A DNA stretch of 64,000 nucleotides from Synaphobranchus kaupii (taxonomy: Eukaryota; Chordata; Actinopteri; Anguilliformes; Synaphobranchidae). Positions within the stretch are counted from its first letter, which is position 1, and every line of letters starts with the position of its first letter. The stretch covers positions 61,217,027 to 61,281,026 of the forward strand of contig CM056378.1 in assembly GCA_029718625.1 (NCBI GenBank), written 5' to 3'. The position numbers and the translations under genes were made by a program. Of the stretch, positions 10,441-20,231 are shown one piece after another. A model generated the notes under the pieces. It did no database searches. It was given only the letters and a program-made list of their open reading frames with translations, and was not told the DNA's origin.

Positions 10441-11447
10441 TGACCTATAGCAGCTTGAGTGGAATCACATATGTGGCAATGAGGGCGCAAACTCTACTCC
10501 AGTCAGGGGGGAGAGCAGAGTGCCCACAAAGCAATTACCAATCAGATAACAGCCGGCTCCCAAGGCGAGAGGATGGTGTTATCCCGGAACAGTTTGCAGT
10601 TTGCTTCCTATTCCAAGGTAATGAGATTGCGTGTGACCAGTTCTTCCTACATCTCATCAGCCATGTCAGGGTAGTCTCTGCAAGGACTATAGGAATCACT
10701 CAGACAGTCAAAACACTTATCAGGATGCATGGGCGGACAGTCACAGAAAACAGTTTTACTCTGAACATTGTCTAATTGACCTAGTGCATTAGAGCCATTA
10801 CCTATAATACACATTGCAAACTTCATACTATGTTTAAGTACGACTGGACCGGGCATTTTCCATGACACCTGTGGCCATGCTAGGTAATCTTTCAGGAAAG
10901 AACAATTTGTATTGACTACTGGAGTACTCAAAAGTGACAGATTTAATGGCACAGAGAAATCAGCTTTATCCCACCGTATTCCCACACCTGGGTGAGAACT
11001 CAGTCCCACCAAACACGTTGAGAGGTCGTTCTTCAGATTCTGCACCTGAAGAAGAGGGCCTGCTGTGGAATGAGGCATGTGAGAGCAAACATAACAAGAC
11101 CGGTTAAAGTGCTGTTTTGCAGTCCACTCAGCATAACGCCACCAAGAATTAGTAGCATAATGATGCTTCACAGTTCCTGGTGTCAGCCAAGCTTCATTCC
11201 CGGTGGTGACATACCTTTTAGGCCTTTTAGTCATTACAACAGTACCGTTTGGTTCACTGGTGTTAATGGTGTAGAATGTCTCATGAATCAGGATAATGGG
11301 CAGAACTGTGATGAGTGTAATGAGGCCTAGTATCAATAGGCCTACCTTCAGGCTGCAGCCTAATCTTCTCAAAGGGTTGTACCCCTCGGTGTTCCTGCTG
11401 TCGTCTGGCATGTTGGGAGCAGATATTACTGTCACGTGCTCCTTCAA
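10440..11447 (-). pseudogene. env: ERV envelope gene, truncated
   Basis: The 266-codon frame (11447-10647) has a hydrophilic start, a hydrophobic segment at about residues 35-54 (leader or signal-anchor type), then a cysteine-rich ectodomain with several N-glycosylation sequons (for example NRS, NLS, NCS, NGS) and a WxxYAEW-type tryptophan-rich stretch. The frame ends in a stop near 10649. A second frame from about 10645 to 10440 still reads like envelope (cysteine-containing CYLIGNCFVG segment) but with stops. No furin-like cleavage site, fusion peptide or C-terminal membrane anchor is found, so it cannot be a complete envelope. The start codon is a guess. It lies about 80 bp after the end of pol. 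Confidence 0.75.
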
Positions 11448-11524
11448 GTGGTGGTTCTCTGAGTTTTTAAACTCCGTGAGAACTTACTCGTCCCTGCGCG
11501 TCGGTCGAGGTGGGTCTCTCACCC

Positions 11525-12395
11525 TTATCCCTCCTTTGGCGCTGGTGGAGCTCTTTTGCAGTGGCTGGCGTGGACCCAAGAAGCACGGCCTTCCACTCGC
11601 ACGGCTGTGGGCGTGGTGAGTAGTATCTGGAAAGGACCCCTCCACCTGGCCTGGTGCCACTTCTTCCTTCTGAAGTCTTTTATCACCACCCAGTCTCCTG
11701 GCTGCAGGTCATGTAGAGGCCCGCTGGCTGGATCTGGGAGAGCTGCTTTCACCTGTTGATGCACAGATCTCAGAACATTGGTTAGCTGAACACAGTAACT
11801 CACCATGCGAGTGTCAGCTAGCTCTTTGTCCAGCATCAGCCCTGGGGGGTGACATCCAGTCCTCATGGGCCGCCCTGTGATGACTTCATAGGGCGACAAC
11901 CCTGTAGCAGCGTGGACCCTCCCCCGCATACCTGTAAGGACAATTGGCAGGGCCTGGACCCAATCCAGACCTGTCTCTGCCATCACTTTAGTTAACCGGT
12001 TCTTAATGGTTCCATTTGCCCTCTCTACCGCCCCTCCACTCTGAGGGTGGTAAGCACAATGGAATTTCAACCTGATCCCCAATTGCTCGGTCACTTTGTC
12101 CAACACCTTATTTAAAAAGTGTGAGCCTCTGTCTGAAGACAGCTTCCTCGGGATCCCCCACCTAGGAATAAGCTCTGTTAGTAGGGCTTTCGCCACTGCT
12201 GCAGCATCAGCTTTCCCTGTAGGAAAAACTTCAACCCACTTTGAAAACATGTCAACAAACACCAAACAATATTTCTTACCCCTGCATGGGTTAAGTTCAA
12301 TGAAGTCCATCATCAGGTACTCGAAAGGCTCCTGTGGAGCCGGGTGGGCCGCATTTGGAACCTTCTGGCCTTCTTTTTCTTCGCCCAGCATTATT
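11525..12395 (-). CDS. pol: ERV integrase core and C-terminal domain
   Basis: This 288-codon frame continues pol after a frame change near 12395. It carries the catalytic triad D29 (MMDF), D87 (SSDRG) and E123 (AVERANG), giving the D-X35-E spacing of retroviral integrases. A C-terminal SH3-like, basic segment follows (PGDWVVIKDFRRKKWHQARW). The methionine is internal and not a true start. A single-base indel at the junction with the upstream frame separates this part from the HHCC finger. Confidence 0.9.
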
Positions 12396-15300
12396 TACAA
12401 CACAGATAACACACTTTTCACAAAAGTTTTTTTCATAAGTAGAAAATCCGCTTGTGTCCCAGTGTCTGGACATCAAAGATATCATCCCTCCTTTTGACAC
12501 ATGATCCAGTCCATGAGTCAATTTAGCATAATAGGGAAATAAAAAACGAGATAAACAGGGTTTACCAGTAGGGCCTAGCCAGACCCCATCAGTGTAGGTG
12601 CCGTCTCGCTTCCATTTGGCCTTTTCCTGGGGTGTGGCCCCAGCTTGGCAGTCCTGTACAGAGGCCATTGGAGTGTCTGTGGGAACAGCAGCCTGTGTGA
12701 GCAGACTGAGAGTTGTGTGAGGGGGGGCGATTGCAGCTGTCTTGGCAGCCAAGTCCGCCTGTTCATTACCTTGAGAGATAGCATCAGTCTGGTTTGTGTG
12801 AGCGGAGCATTTACATATAGCAATGGCAGCAGGCAAAAGAATTGCCTGTAGGAGGCAGCTCACTAAGTGTCCATTCTGTATAGTTTTCCCTGTAGAGGTA
12901 AGGAAGCCTCTATGCTGCCAAAGAGTTCCAAAGTCGTGCACAACTCCAAAAGCATATCTGCTGTCAGTGAAAATATTTACAGTTTTACCTTCAGCCAAAT
13001 GGCAAGCGCGTGTAAGAGCGAACAGTTCAGCTGCCTGTGCTGAGAGATGTCCAGGAAGGCGGGCTGACTCCAGAACCTGGTGTTGTGTCACTACTGCATA
13101 GCCAACCTGACTGTCACCTGTGAGGGGACATCGACTGGCAGAACCGTCAACAAACATATCAAAGTCTGCATTTGAGAGGGGAGTGGTGGCGAGGTCAGGA
13201 CGGGGGGAGAGAATTTGATCTAACACATGAACACAATTATGTGGCTCCCCATCCTCAGGTGTAGGTAAAAGAGTAGCGGGATTCAGAACATTGCATCGCT
13301 TGACTGTAACATTTGGCAAAGAGAGCAACACATGTTGATAGTGAAGCATTCGAGCTGGTGAGAAATGTGCCGTTTTTTGTTTTAACAGAATTTCTGCTAC
13401 CGCATGAGGAACAAGGACAGTGAGAGGACGATAAGCAACAAGTGATGCAGATGCAGTTACCGCCAAAGCCGCTGCTGAAATGGAGCGCAAACAAAGAGGA
13501 AGGCCCCTAGAAACAGCATCAAGTCGCTGAGAATAGTACGCCACAGGCCTGTGTTTATCACCGTGCTTTTGCAAAAGAACAGCAGACATGTAGCCGCCCT
13601 TCTCATCAACAGTCAAAAGAAAAGGTTTAATCATGTCAGGCAGGCCCAAAGTAGGAGAGGAGGCCAATTGTTGTTTCAACTTCTGAAAGGAAATTTCAGC
13701 AAGCTCTGTCCATGTGACATTATCATTAGCCGCTAGATCATGGCCATGTGCCAAATCTTGCAAGGGTTGGGAGATTTCAGCGTAATCAGAAATCCATTGC
13801 CTACAGTACCCTGTCATGCCTAGAAAAGACATTACCTGCTTTTTTGTAACCGGTTTAGGGAGGTCAAGAATCGCTTGGATTCTGTCAGTTCCCAAAGATT
13901 TGCCTTCTGCAGAAATAGCGTGTCCTAAGTAGGTAACAGTATTTAATGCAAATTGCAGTTTCTCCTGTTTAACTTTGTGGCCCTCTGTGGCTAGGAATGT
14001 CAACAGTTCAAGTGAATCCTGAATACAGCTGTGCTCGTCTGGAGAGCAGACGAGGAGATCATCAACGTATTGAATCAAAGTACTTTGGCCTGAAGAAAAC
14101 TGGAATTGTTCCAAGTTTTCCTGCAGCGCTGCTGAAAAAACTGCTGGTGATTCAGCATACCCCTGGGGTAATCGAGACCAGGTATACCTTTTTGCCCTGA
14201 ATGTAAAGGCAAACCAGTACTGGGAATTTACATCAACAGGAATACTAAAGAATGCATTCGCTAGATCGATCACAGAAAAATATTTAGCATTACCCGGGAC
14301 CTGTGTAAGAATGGTTGCGGGGTTCGGCACAACGGGAGCGCGCTGTTGAACGGCGCTGTTCACAGCTCGTAAATCTTGTACGAACCGCCAAGACCCATCA
14401 GGCTTTTTTACAGGCAAGATAGGAGTGTTGCATGGAGAGTCAGGACAGGGAACCACAACACCAGCTTCTAACAACGCATTAAATACGGGGACAATGCCGT
14501 CTTCGGCTTCTGGGCGTAGGGGATATTGACGTGGTCTGTATTCAGATTTAGGGGTTACTTGAAGTGGAGTAACTCCAGCTATGAGCCCCACATCATTTTG
14601 GGACGTTGCCCACAATTGAGAGGGAATTGCACTGAATCTCGGGTCTGACAAATGCAAATAGGCTTGGGTGTCACACAACAACTCATGAATGCTGCAGACA
14701 GCTGTCAGAGAGTTCGGAAACTGGTGCGCAGTGACACGCAGAGAGGGAGAATATTTTGAAAATTCCCCTGTCTTTTCCCAGTCCGTGGTGTCCAAACATA
14801 ATTTCACCCATGGCCCTGTGTCCTCCCATTTTTTATTTGAGGCTTTGCACAGTGAAACATGGGGTGCACTTCCCGCTATGGAATAGAATTGATGCTGTGC
14901 TGAGCTCAATTCTACAGACAATGCACAGAAATCGCGACCAACCAAAAACAATGTCGAAATTAATTTACAATCACCGTACCAATTCTTCTCAAATTCCCAA
15001 TCTCTACCTCGACTAAAATGTGCTGTTACATGTAGTTGTAATTCTGTCAGTCTATCGCCAGTGCCTGTCCACTCAGTTCTGGCAATTTGTATGGCTTTAC
15101 CTGTGACTGAGGATCTGTCCAGATCCCAAGCATAGTAAAACATTTCTAGAGTTTCAGCCGTAGCAGCTCTGTCAATAGTTAAACCGTCATCAGTACACTG
15201 CACACTCAGACCTAATTTGCCCATTAAGTCTCTGCCTAGCAGGTTTACCGGACATACAGGGGAGAACAAGAACGCATGTTTCAAAGTAATATTTGAGCCC

Positions 15301-15575
15301 GTATTGAAATCTTGCACCAGTAATGGAGCTGTAAATTTCTCTGTCGTGGTATTTCCACCAGCATCTTGGCTGAGCATGGTTTTACCACTAAAAAGAGGAG
15401 GTTTTGAATCCCATGATTTAGCTGTTATTACAGACCGACCAGCTCCCGTATCCACAATGAAGTCTAATGCTCGCCCATCAACTTTTAATGACCAAAGTGG
15501 TAACGCATTTGGAGCCGTATGGTAAAGGAACCCAGCGAACTCACCCATGTCCGCATGCGTTTCCTCGTCTCCCAC
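12297..15575 (-). CDS. pol: ERV Pro-Pol: protease, RT, RNase H, integrase zinc finger
   Basis: This 1092-codon frame begins three codons after the gag stop. The protease has the active-site motif DTGAG (D42). Reverse transcriptase has FSVIDLANAFFSIP (D437) and YVDD (503-506). RNase H has D810, E850, D871 and D941. The integrase HHCC finger is H1021, H1025, C1052, C1055. About 30 residues after the finger are out of frame, because an indel near 12395 shifts pol into the 11525-12391 frame. A stretch of about 120 residues between protease and RT (about 190-310) has no domain I recognise. The protein would be made as Gag-Pol by stop-codon readthrough, not from the GTG at 15575. Confidence 0.93.
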   Translation of the reverse strand: MGDEETHADMGEFAGFLYHTAPNALPLWSLKVDGRALDFIVDTGAGRSVITAKSWDSKPPLFSGKTMLSQDAGGNTTTEKFTAPLLVQDFNTGSNITLKHAFLFSPVCPVNLLGRDLMGKLGLSVQCTDDGLTIDRAATAETLEMFYYAWDLDRSSVTGKAIQIARTEWTGTGDRLTELQLHVTAHFSRGRDWEFEKNWYGDCKLISTLFLVGRDFCALSVELSSAQHQFYSIAGSAPHVSLCKASNKKWEDTGPWVKLCLDTTDWEKTGEFSKYSPSLRVTAHQFPNSLTAVCSIHELLCDTQAYLHLSDPRFSAIPSQLWATSQNDVGLIAGVTPLQVTPKSEYRPRQYPLRPEAEDGIVPVFNALLEAGVVVPCPDSPCNTPILPVKKPDGSWRFVQDLRAVNSAVQQRAPVVPNPATILTQVPGNAKYFSVIDLANAFFSIPVDVNSQYWFAFTFRAKRYTWSRLPQGYAESPAVFSAALQENLEQFQFSSGQSTLIQYVDDLLVCSPDEHSCIQDSLELLTFLATEGHKVKQEKLQFALNTVTYLGHAISAEGKSLGTDRIQAILDLPKPVTKKQVMSFLGMTGYCRQWISDYAEISQPLQDLAHGHDLAANDNVTWTELAEISFQKLKQQLASSPTLGLPDMIKPFLLTVDEKGGYMSAVLLQKHGDKHRPVAYYSQRLDAVSRGLPLCLRSISAAALAVTASASLVAYRPLTVLVPHAVAEILLKQKTAHFSPARMLHYQHVLLSLPNVTVKRCNVLNPATLLPTPEDGEPHNCVHVLDQILSPRPDLATTPLSNADFDMFVDGSASRCPLTGDSQVGYAVVTQHQVLESARLPGHLSAQAAELFALTRACHLAEGKTVNIFTDSRYAFGVVHDFGTLWQHRGFLTSTGKTIQNGHLVSCLLQAILLPAAIAICKCSAHTNQTDAISQGNEQADLAAKTAAIAPPHTTLSLLTQAAVPTDTPMASVQDCQAGATPQEKAKWKRDGTYTDGVWLGPTGKPCLSRFLFPYYAKLTHGLDHVSKGGMISLMSRHWDTSGFSTYEKNFCEKCVICVVNNAGRRKRRPEGSKCGPPGSTGAFRVPDDGLH

Positions 15576-15581
15576 AAAATG

Positions 15582-15584
15582 TCA
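15582..15584 (-). promoter_or_regulatory. In-frame UGA between ERV gag and pol (readthrough site)
   Basis: The frame containing the gag zinc knuckle runs directly into pro-pol and is interrupted only by TGA at 15584-15582, followed by CATTTTGTGGGA. Gag and pol in one frame separated by one stop is the arrangement of gammaretroviruses and relatives, where readthrough makes Gag-Pol. Confidence 0.85.
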
Positions 15585-16834
15585 TTGTCCAGGTAATCCA
15601 GTTTGACCCCCAGGATGTTGGAAAGTAACATTCCCGTGGGGTGCTGTGTCCCAATTATCAGCATTACCGGAAAATTTACAACCGCGAGCCCAATGTCCCT
15701 TTTTTCCGCATTTTCGGCAAACATCATAATCCACCATGGTATTGGGTCCCATGGAGTTGGGTCTCTGTCTGTTCCCTTGATTCCGTCCTCCACGTCTGCC
15801 GCGACCTCTCCTTTGCTGCTGCTGTCCACCAGCACCGTCTCGGTTCCCCGGGGTAGGAATTGAGCTGGGCCAGCTGCAGCTGAGAGGTCATCTTGTCGCT
15901 CTTCTTTTTGTCTTTGTGTTGCTTGTCGCGGTCCTGTTCTTCGCAGTGAACAGCATAACGGAGAATGTCCTTAAGTCTCCGAGTCTGCCAGCCAACACAG
16001 GAGGTCTTAATAGCGGTTGCAAGGTGTTTATCCAATCCATCCAGGAAACAGTGGGTTAGCTGAGTCTCGTACGGAGTAAGAGTCTCGCTGTTTTCCGGTT
16101 TGTCCATTCCACTGTGTGCGTCGTACTTCTCTGAAAGTCTCTCAAGAAAATCATTAACAGTTTCACCAGGCTTTTGTTTAACCTGTCTAACTGCTTCCCA
16201 GTTCAGACGAACAGGGAATTCGGTTTTCATACTGGTTTCCAAAGTCTTAATTTGTTCCATATACTCAGAAGTAGCACCATCATTGTATGGATGGTTCGCA
16301 TCTCTACCTCGTACAGTTCGCCCTTGTGGGAAGTTACCTGTACTGTGGAATCTGGGCCTACTGAAGCTGCAGGTCTCGCTTTGGTCGCCGGCCCACTCGC
16401 AGATGGTTGTGCAGCAGCACTGGAATGCACTGCCTGGAGAGCAGGGGCTGAGGGATGTCCGTGAGCTCCTGCCGCTTGCTGTGGGATATAAGCTGGAGGA
16501 CACGCAGGACAGTCCAAGTCCAGGTTAATTTTGTGTACGCTTGCAAGCTGTGCTACATTGGGATACAAAGAGCCGCCGGAATGCACAACAGGAGATAGCA
16601 CTGAATTACTTTGTTGGGATTTCTCCACAGTATTTTTATTTTCTCCCTTGGTCTGTTTTTCCTGCCTTAATTTTGATTCCTTTTCCCACAAATCTACTAC
16701 ATCCCAGTCGGGTTGCCATTTATTTTTACGTTTACTATTTTTAACCTCATATGACCGCAGCCGCATTTTTAAGTTATCAATCTGATTTAGGCTAAAAGAG
16801 CCTTTTTCAGGGAAACCTAACTTTTGCCATTTAA
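15582..16834 (-). pseudogene. gag: ERV gag, main part (capsid, nucleocapsid), frame-broken
   Basis: From the piggyBac junction the frame is open in the pol register to about 16300: basic and proline/alanine-rich matrix-p12-like sequence with CPACPP. It then shifts into another register to about 15850, where capsid-like sequence contains a major-homology-type block (NDFLERLSEKY) and charged DKKKSDK. It shifts back for an Arg/Gly/Gln-rich nucleocapsid ending in a CCHC zinc knuckle CRKCGKKGHWARGC (about 15710-15669), then the TGA. Two compensating frame changes interrupt an otherwise coherent Gag. They could be real lesions or sequencing indels. Confidence 0.85.
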
Positions 16835-17730
16835 CCTCTTAATGCCAAACGCCCCCTAGCGGTAACGCGGGCGTGACGGAAATCATTAAATTATACATTT
16901 CATTAATTTAATAATATATAATAAACTGCTCACCTCAATATTTTGATTAAATATCCTTATGATATATCCATTCCTTCTGGGAAAGTGGTTTTTAAGCCCA
17001 AAACGTCGAGATAAAACTTTGTAAATAACGTTGGAAACTCTGACCTAATTCTCAAACATGTATTGCAGCTTGATGTCACACCATAAACAATGTGCTGGTA
17101 AACTGTTCTGCTTAATTGTATTTCACAAAACTTTGGTTTAAAAAATCATTATACCTTTAGGCTTCAAGAAAAAATACTTTAAAACTTTCATAAGGCTGTA
17201 CATGATTTTTTTCCAATTTTAAACCGACTTGTGCTTTTTTGCACTTGATTACGACTCGTTCGGCTGTGTTCACTTTGGCGTTGTGAAACTCAGCCAGTTT
17301 CTGGAGTACCAATCCAACGGCTTAGTATATGTTAGCCAGAGTGGTTTTGAACATGCTTGCAGAGAATTATGCAAAACCGTCGTCAATTGGGTGTATTTCT
17401 TTGACTGATAGCACAATAGGCCTATCTGAAGTGGGAAAAACTGTATTCGACCTGCCTCCACTCCGAGTATTATTTGCTTTCCATTGGGTTTTAAAACTGT
17501 CTGTCAAATATTCCAGCCAATAGCCAAGACTCTTATCTTTCAAACGAGCCGTCATTCAACACTGTAGCCATCGTATATCAAGGAGATTCTGCTAGTGATG
17601 GGCAAAACAGTTCACTTCAGTGACACGAATCACTAGAATCAGTTCATTAAAAAGATTCGTTCAAAAGATTCGTTCACCGAATCGTTCAGTGCTTGGGCGG
17701 AGCTCCGACTGCGTACTGCGTAGTCCGACT

Positions 17731-18660
17731 CACTCAGTGAACTGACGGCCGAACAGTTCATGCGGAAGTGCTGTCGCTTTGACAAATGCGCCAAACTCCG
17801 TTTACAAATCTTGATATTTTAAAAGTTTCCTCGTTGAATATCAATATTGGAGGTGAACGCTGGTTTTCAATGACTTTTAAGTCTTAACTGGCTGGGCCTG
17901 ATTCTGGCAGTTTGAGCCGCTGATTATCACTCAGGATCACGTCACGTTAACTCACTGTGTCTAGTAGCTTCAGTGAACGGATCACTGAACTTGCACCGTT
18001 GCGTCACAGTTCATTCACTCAGTGAACTGTTCGGCCGTCAGTTCACTGAGTGAACGAACTTGCACCGTTGCGTCACAGTTCGTTCACTCAGTGAACTGAC
18101 GGCCGAACAGTTCATGCGGAAGTGCTGTCGCTTTGACAAATGCGCCAAACTCCGTTTACAAATCTTGATATTTTAAAAGTTTCCTCGTTGAATATCAATA
18201 TTGGAGGTGAACGCTGGTTTTCAATGACTTTTAAGTCTTAACTGGCTGGGCCTGATTCTGGCAGTTTGAGCCGCTGATTATCACTCAGGATCACGTCACG
18301 TTAACTCACTGTGTCTAGTAGCTTCAGTGAACGGATCACTGAACTTGCACCGTTGCGTCACAGTTCGTTCACTCAGTGAACTGTTCGGCCGTCAGTTCAC
18401 TGAGTGAACGAACTTGCACCGTTGCGTCACAGTTCGTTCACTCAGTGAACTGACGGCCGAACAGTTCATGCGGAAGTGCTGTCGCTTTGACAAATGCGCC
18501 AAACTCCGTTTACAAATCTTGATATTTTAAAAGTTTCCTCGTTGAATATCAATATTGGAGGTGAACGCTGGTTTTCAATGACTTTTAAGTCTTAACTTGC
18601 TGGGCCTGATTCTGGCAGTTTGAGCCGCTGATTATCACTCAGGATCACGTCACGTCACGC
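17731..18660. repeat. Three tandem 354-bp units inside the hAT element
   Basis: The landmark CACTCAGTGAACTGACGGCC occurs at 17731, 18085 and 18439, giving an exact 354-bp period. The copies are nearly identical. The third ends near 18656, where ACGTCACGTTAACTC is replaced by ACGTCACGCAGTGAACG. Each unit contains the self-complementary GTTCACTSAGTGAAC motif that also occurs next to the element's terminal repeats. Confidence 0.93.
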
Positions 18661-18930
18661 AGTGAACGAATCAGTCCACTCTGCACGCTCGCTGCCTCGC
18701 TCGGCGCCCGCCCGCCCGTGAATTTTTTTTATAATTTTTTTTTTTAATATAAACTTTATTTCGAACAATTTAGGAAACAAATTAGAGAAAAAAAAGAAAA
18801 AAAAACGTTCTAGTATACAACACGCAAACACGGTACTCATTTCGGCTATACAATACTTAGAACAATACGTCCGAAATGGAATAGGAAGAAGCAAATGCGA
18901 ATGATTCGTTCAGCACAGCAGAACTGGGCT

Positions 18931-19706
18931 GGGTTGCACCGGTCATACGTAAGTTTGTGACTAAGTTTGCGCGTAAAGTATTTACTAGGTCCTTAGTTGC
19001 TACTAGTTAGTTTCAAACTATCGCTTTACTAAATTCGGTTGCATCACCAATACGTAAGTAATGTCTTAGCTAGTGAAAACTAAGTAATGCTTAGTTCAAT
19101 ACTAAGGTAAACATTGTCGCTTTATCATGACGATAACAAATCCATAACCAATCAATCAATAAGCTACAATGTAAACACGGAAATCAACTTGCATTGAGTT
19201 TAACAGGCTACTTATTTTGCATTCCATGGGAAAAAAATAGAACATTGAACAGAATTACAATGTGTGCATGTTTATGTTTTTACGAATAAAATTCAAAATA
19301 TCCTTATTTGTTTGTTTAGCCTATTTATTTATGTTACAGCCATTATGTGCTTTGAAAATATATGGAAACTTAGCCTAAGTTACGGGACTGTTCTGTTTGC
19401 CTCTCTTTTGAACTATAAAGAACTTTGTTTTGAAACTGAACGTTTTCCACGCGTCAACTATTTTTACAGTGTTTGCTGAAGAAACGGCGGAGGTAGCCAA
19501 TTAGATGAACAGACGGTTACAGTTTGTGTATTTTTTTTATACCTAGGGGTAGGTGTAAATATTTAGTAGCTACTAAGCTCAACGTACAAACTAGTTTGTG
19601 TGGTGCAACCCATTTTTATTTAGTAATGTGTAAACCTTAATTTAGTAAACACTTACGTTATAACTAGCCTACGTTTGAACTTACGTATAGCTGGTGCAAC
19701 CGACCC
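18931..19706. mobile_element. Inverted-repeat element (MITE) inside the hAT element
   Basis: The left end GGGTTGCACCGGTCATACGT (from about 18931) is matched in inverse by ACGTATAGCTGGTGCAACCG (ending about 19704). Shorter internal copies, GGTTGCATCACCAATACGTA near 19029 and GTGGTGCAACCC near 19599, are subterminal repeats. No coding sequence. The target duplication is unclear, so the boundaries and superfamily (Harbinger-like is possible) are uncertain. Confidence 0.7.
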
Positions 19707-20091
19707 CTGGTTCGCAAGGGACGAATCACGTTCGCTCGCGGCAGTCCCTCCCCCTCCCTGCACGGTGCACGCTCGCTGCTGATCAGATCCGTTCGTGAAC
19801 TGAACTGAACTGAGAAATGAACGGATCTTTTCAGTAAGTGATTCAGTTCAGTTCGTTCACCCAAAAGATTCGTTCTTTTGAACGAATCGTTCGCGAACGA
19901 CACAACACTAGATTCTGCTGTGCGTATGAGGAAGTAGCACCCACGCGTAATTATCGAACCAAGATGGCGCAGTGTTTTTACCTTGTAGCGTAGCTCGCTA
20001 CATTCCGTTTAGCAAAGCACAATTAATTAGGTAAGGCCCGCAGTTACATTTTTTTACTTTAGAGTATTTTTGATACAGTTTTTATGTAGTT

Positions 20092-20231
20092 ATGTCGAGA
20101 TTTTTGAGGCGTTTATCCGTGCACCAAGTGCTAGACGAACTGGATAAGCCAGAAGATGTTTTTGCCGAGGGAGACTCATCCTGTCTCAGTGACGCTGAAT
20201 CCACTGATGACCGAGATGATGTTGCTGACAT
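20092..20231 (+). pseudogene. piggyBac transposase first exon (N-terminal acidic part)
   Basis: An ATG at 20092 opens 46 codons rich in Asp, Glu and Ser (VLDELDKPEDVFAEGDSS ... STDDRDDVADM). This resembles the acidic N-terminus of PGBD-type transposases. It ends at a consensus splice donor GTAAGT (20232-20237). If unspliced, TAA follows at once. No downstream exon with the DDD core is found before 22164. Confidence 0.55.

Larger units (their letters stand above)
17593..19910. mobile_element. Non-autonomous hAT element with 8-bp TSD
   Basis: Target duplications GATTCTGC lie at 17585-17592 and 19911-19918. Terminal repeats are TAGTGATGGGC (left) and the complement of CACAACACTA (right). The interior holds three 354-bp tandem units, many GTTCACTCAGTGAAC-type palindromes, and a smaller inverted-repeat insertion near the right side. 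No transposase is encoded. Confidence 0.93.

Noticed and set aside
10455..10775. 106-codon plus-strand frame
   Set aside because: It is the antisense of the ERV env region.
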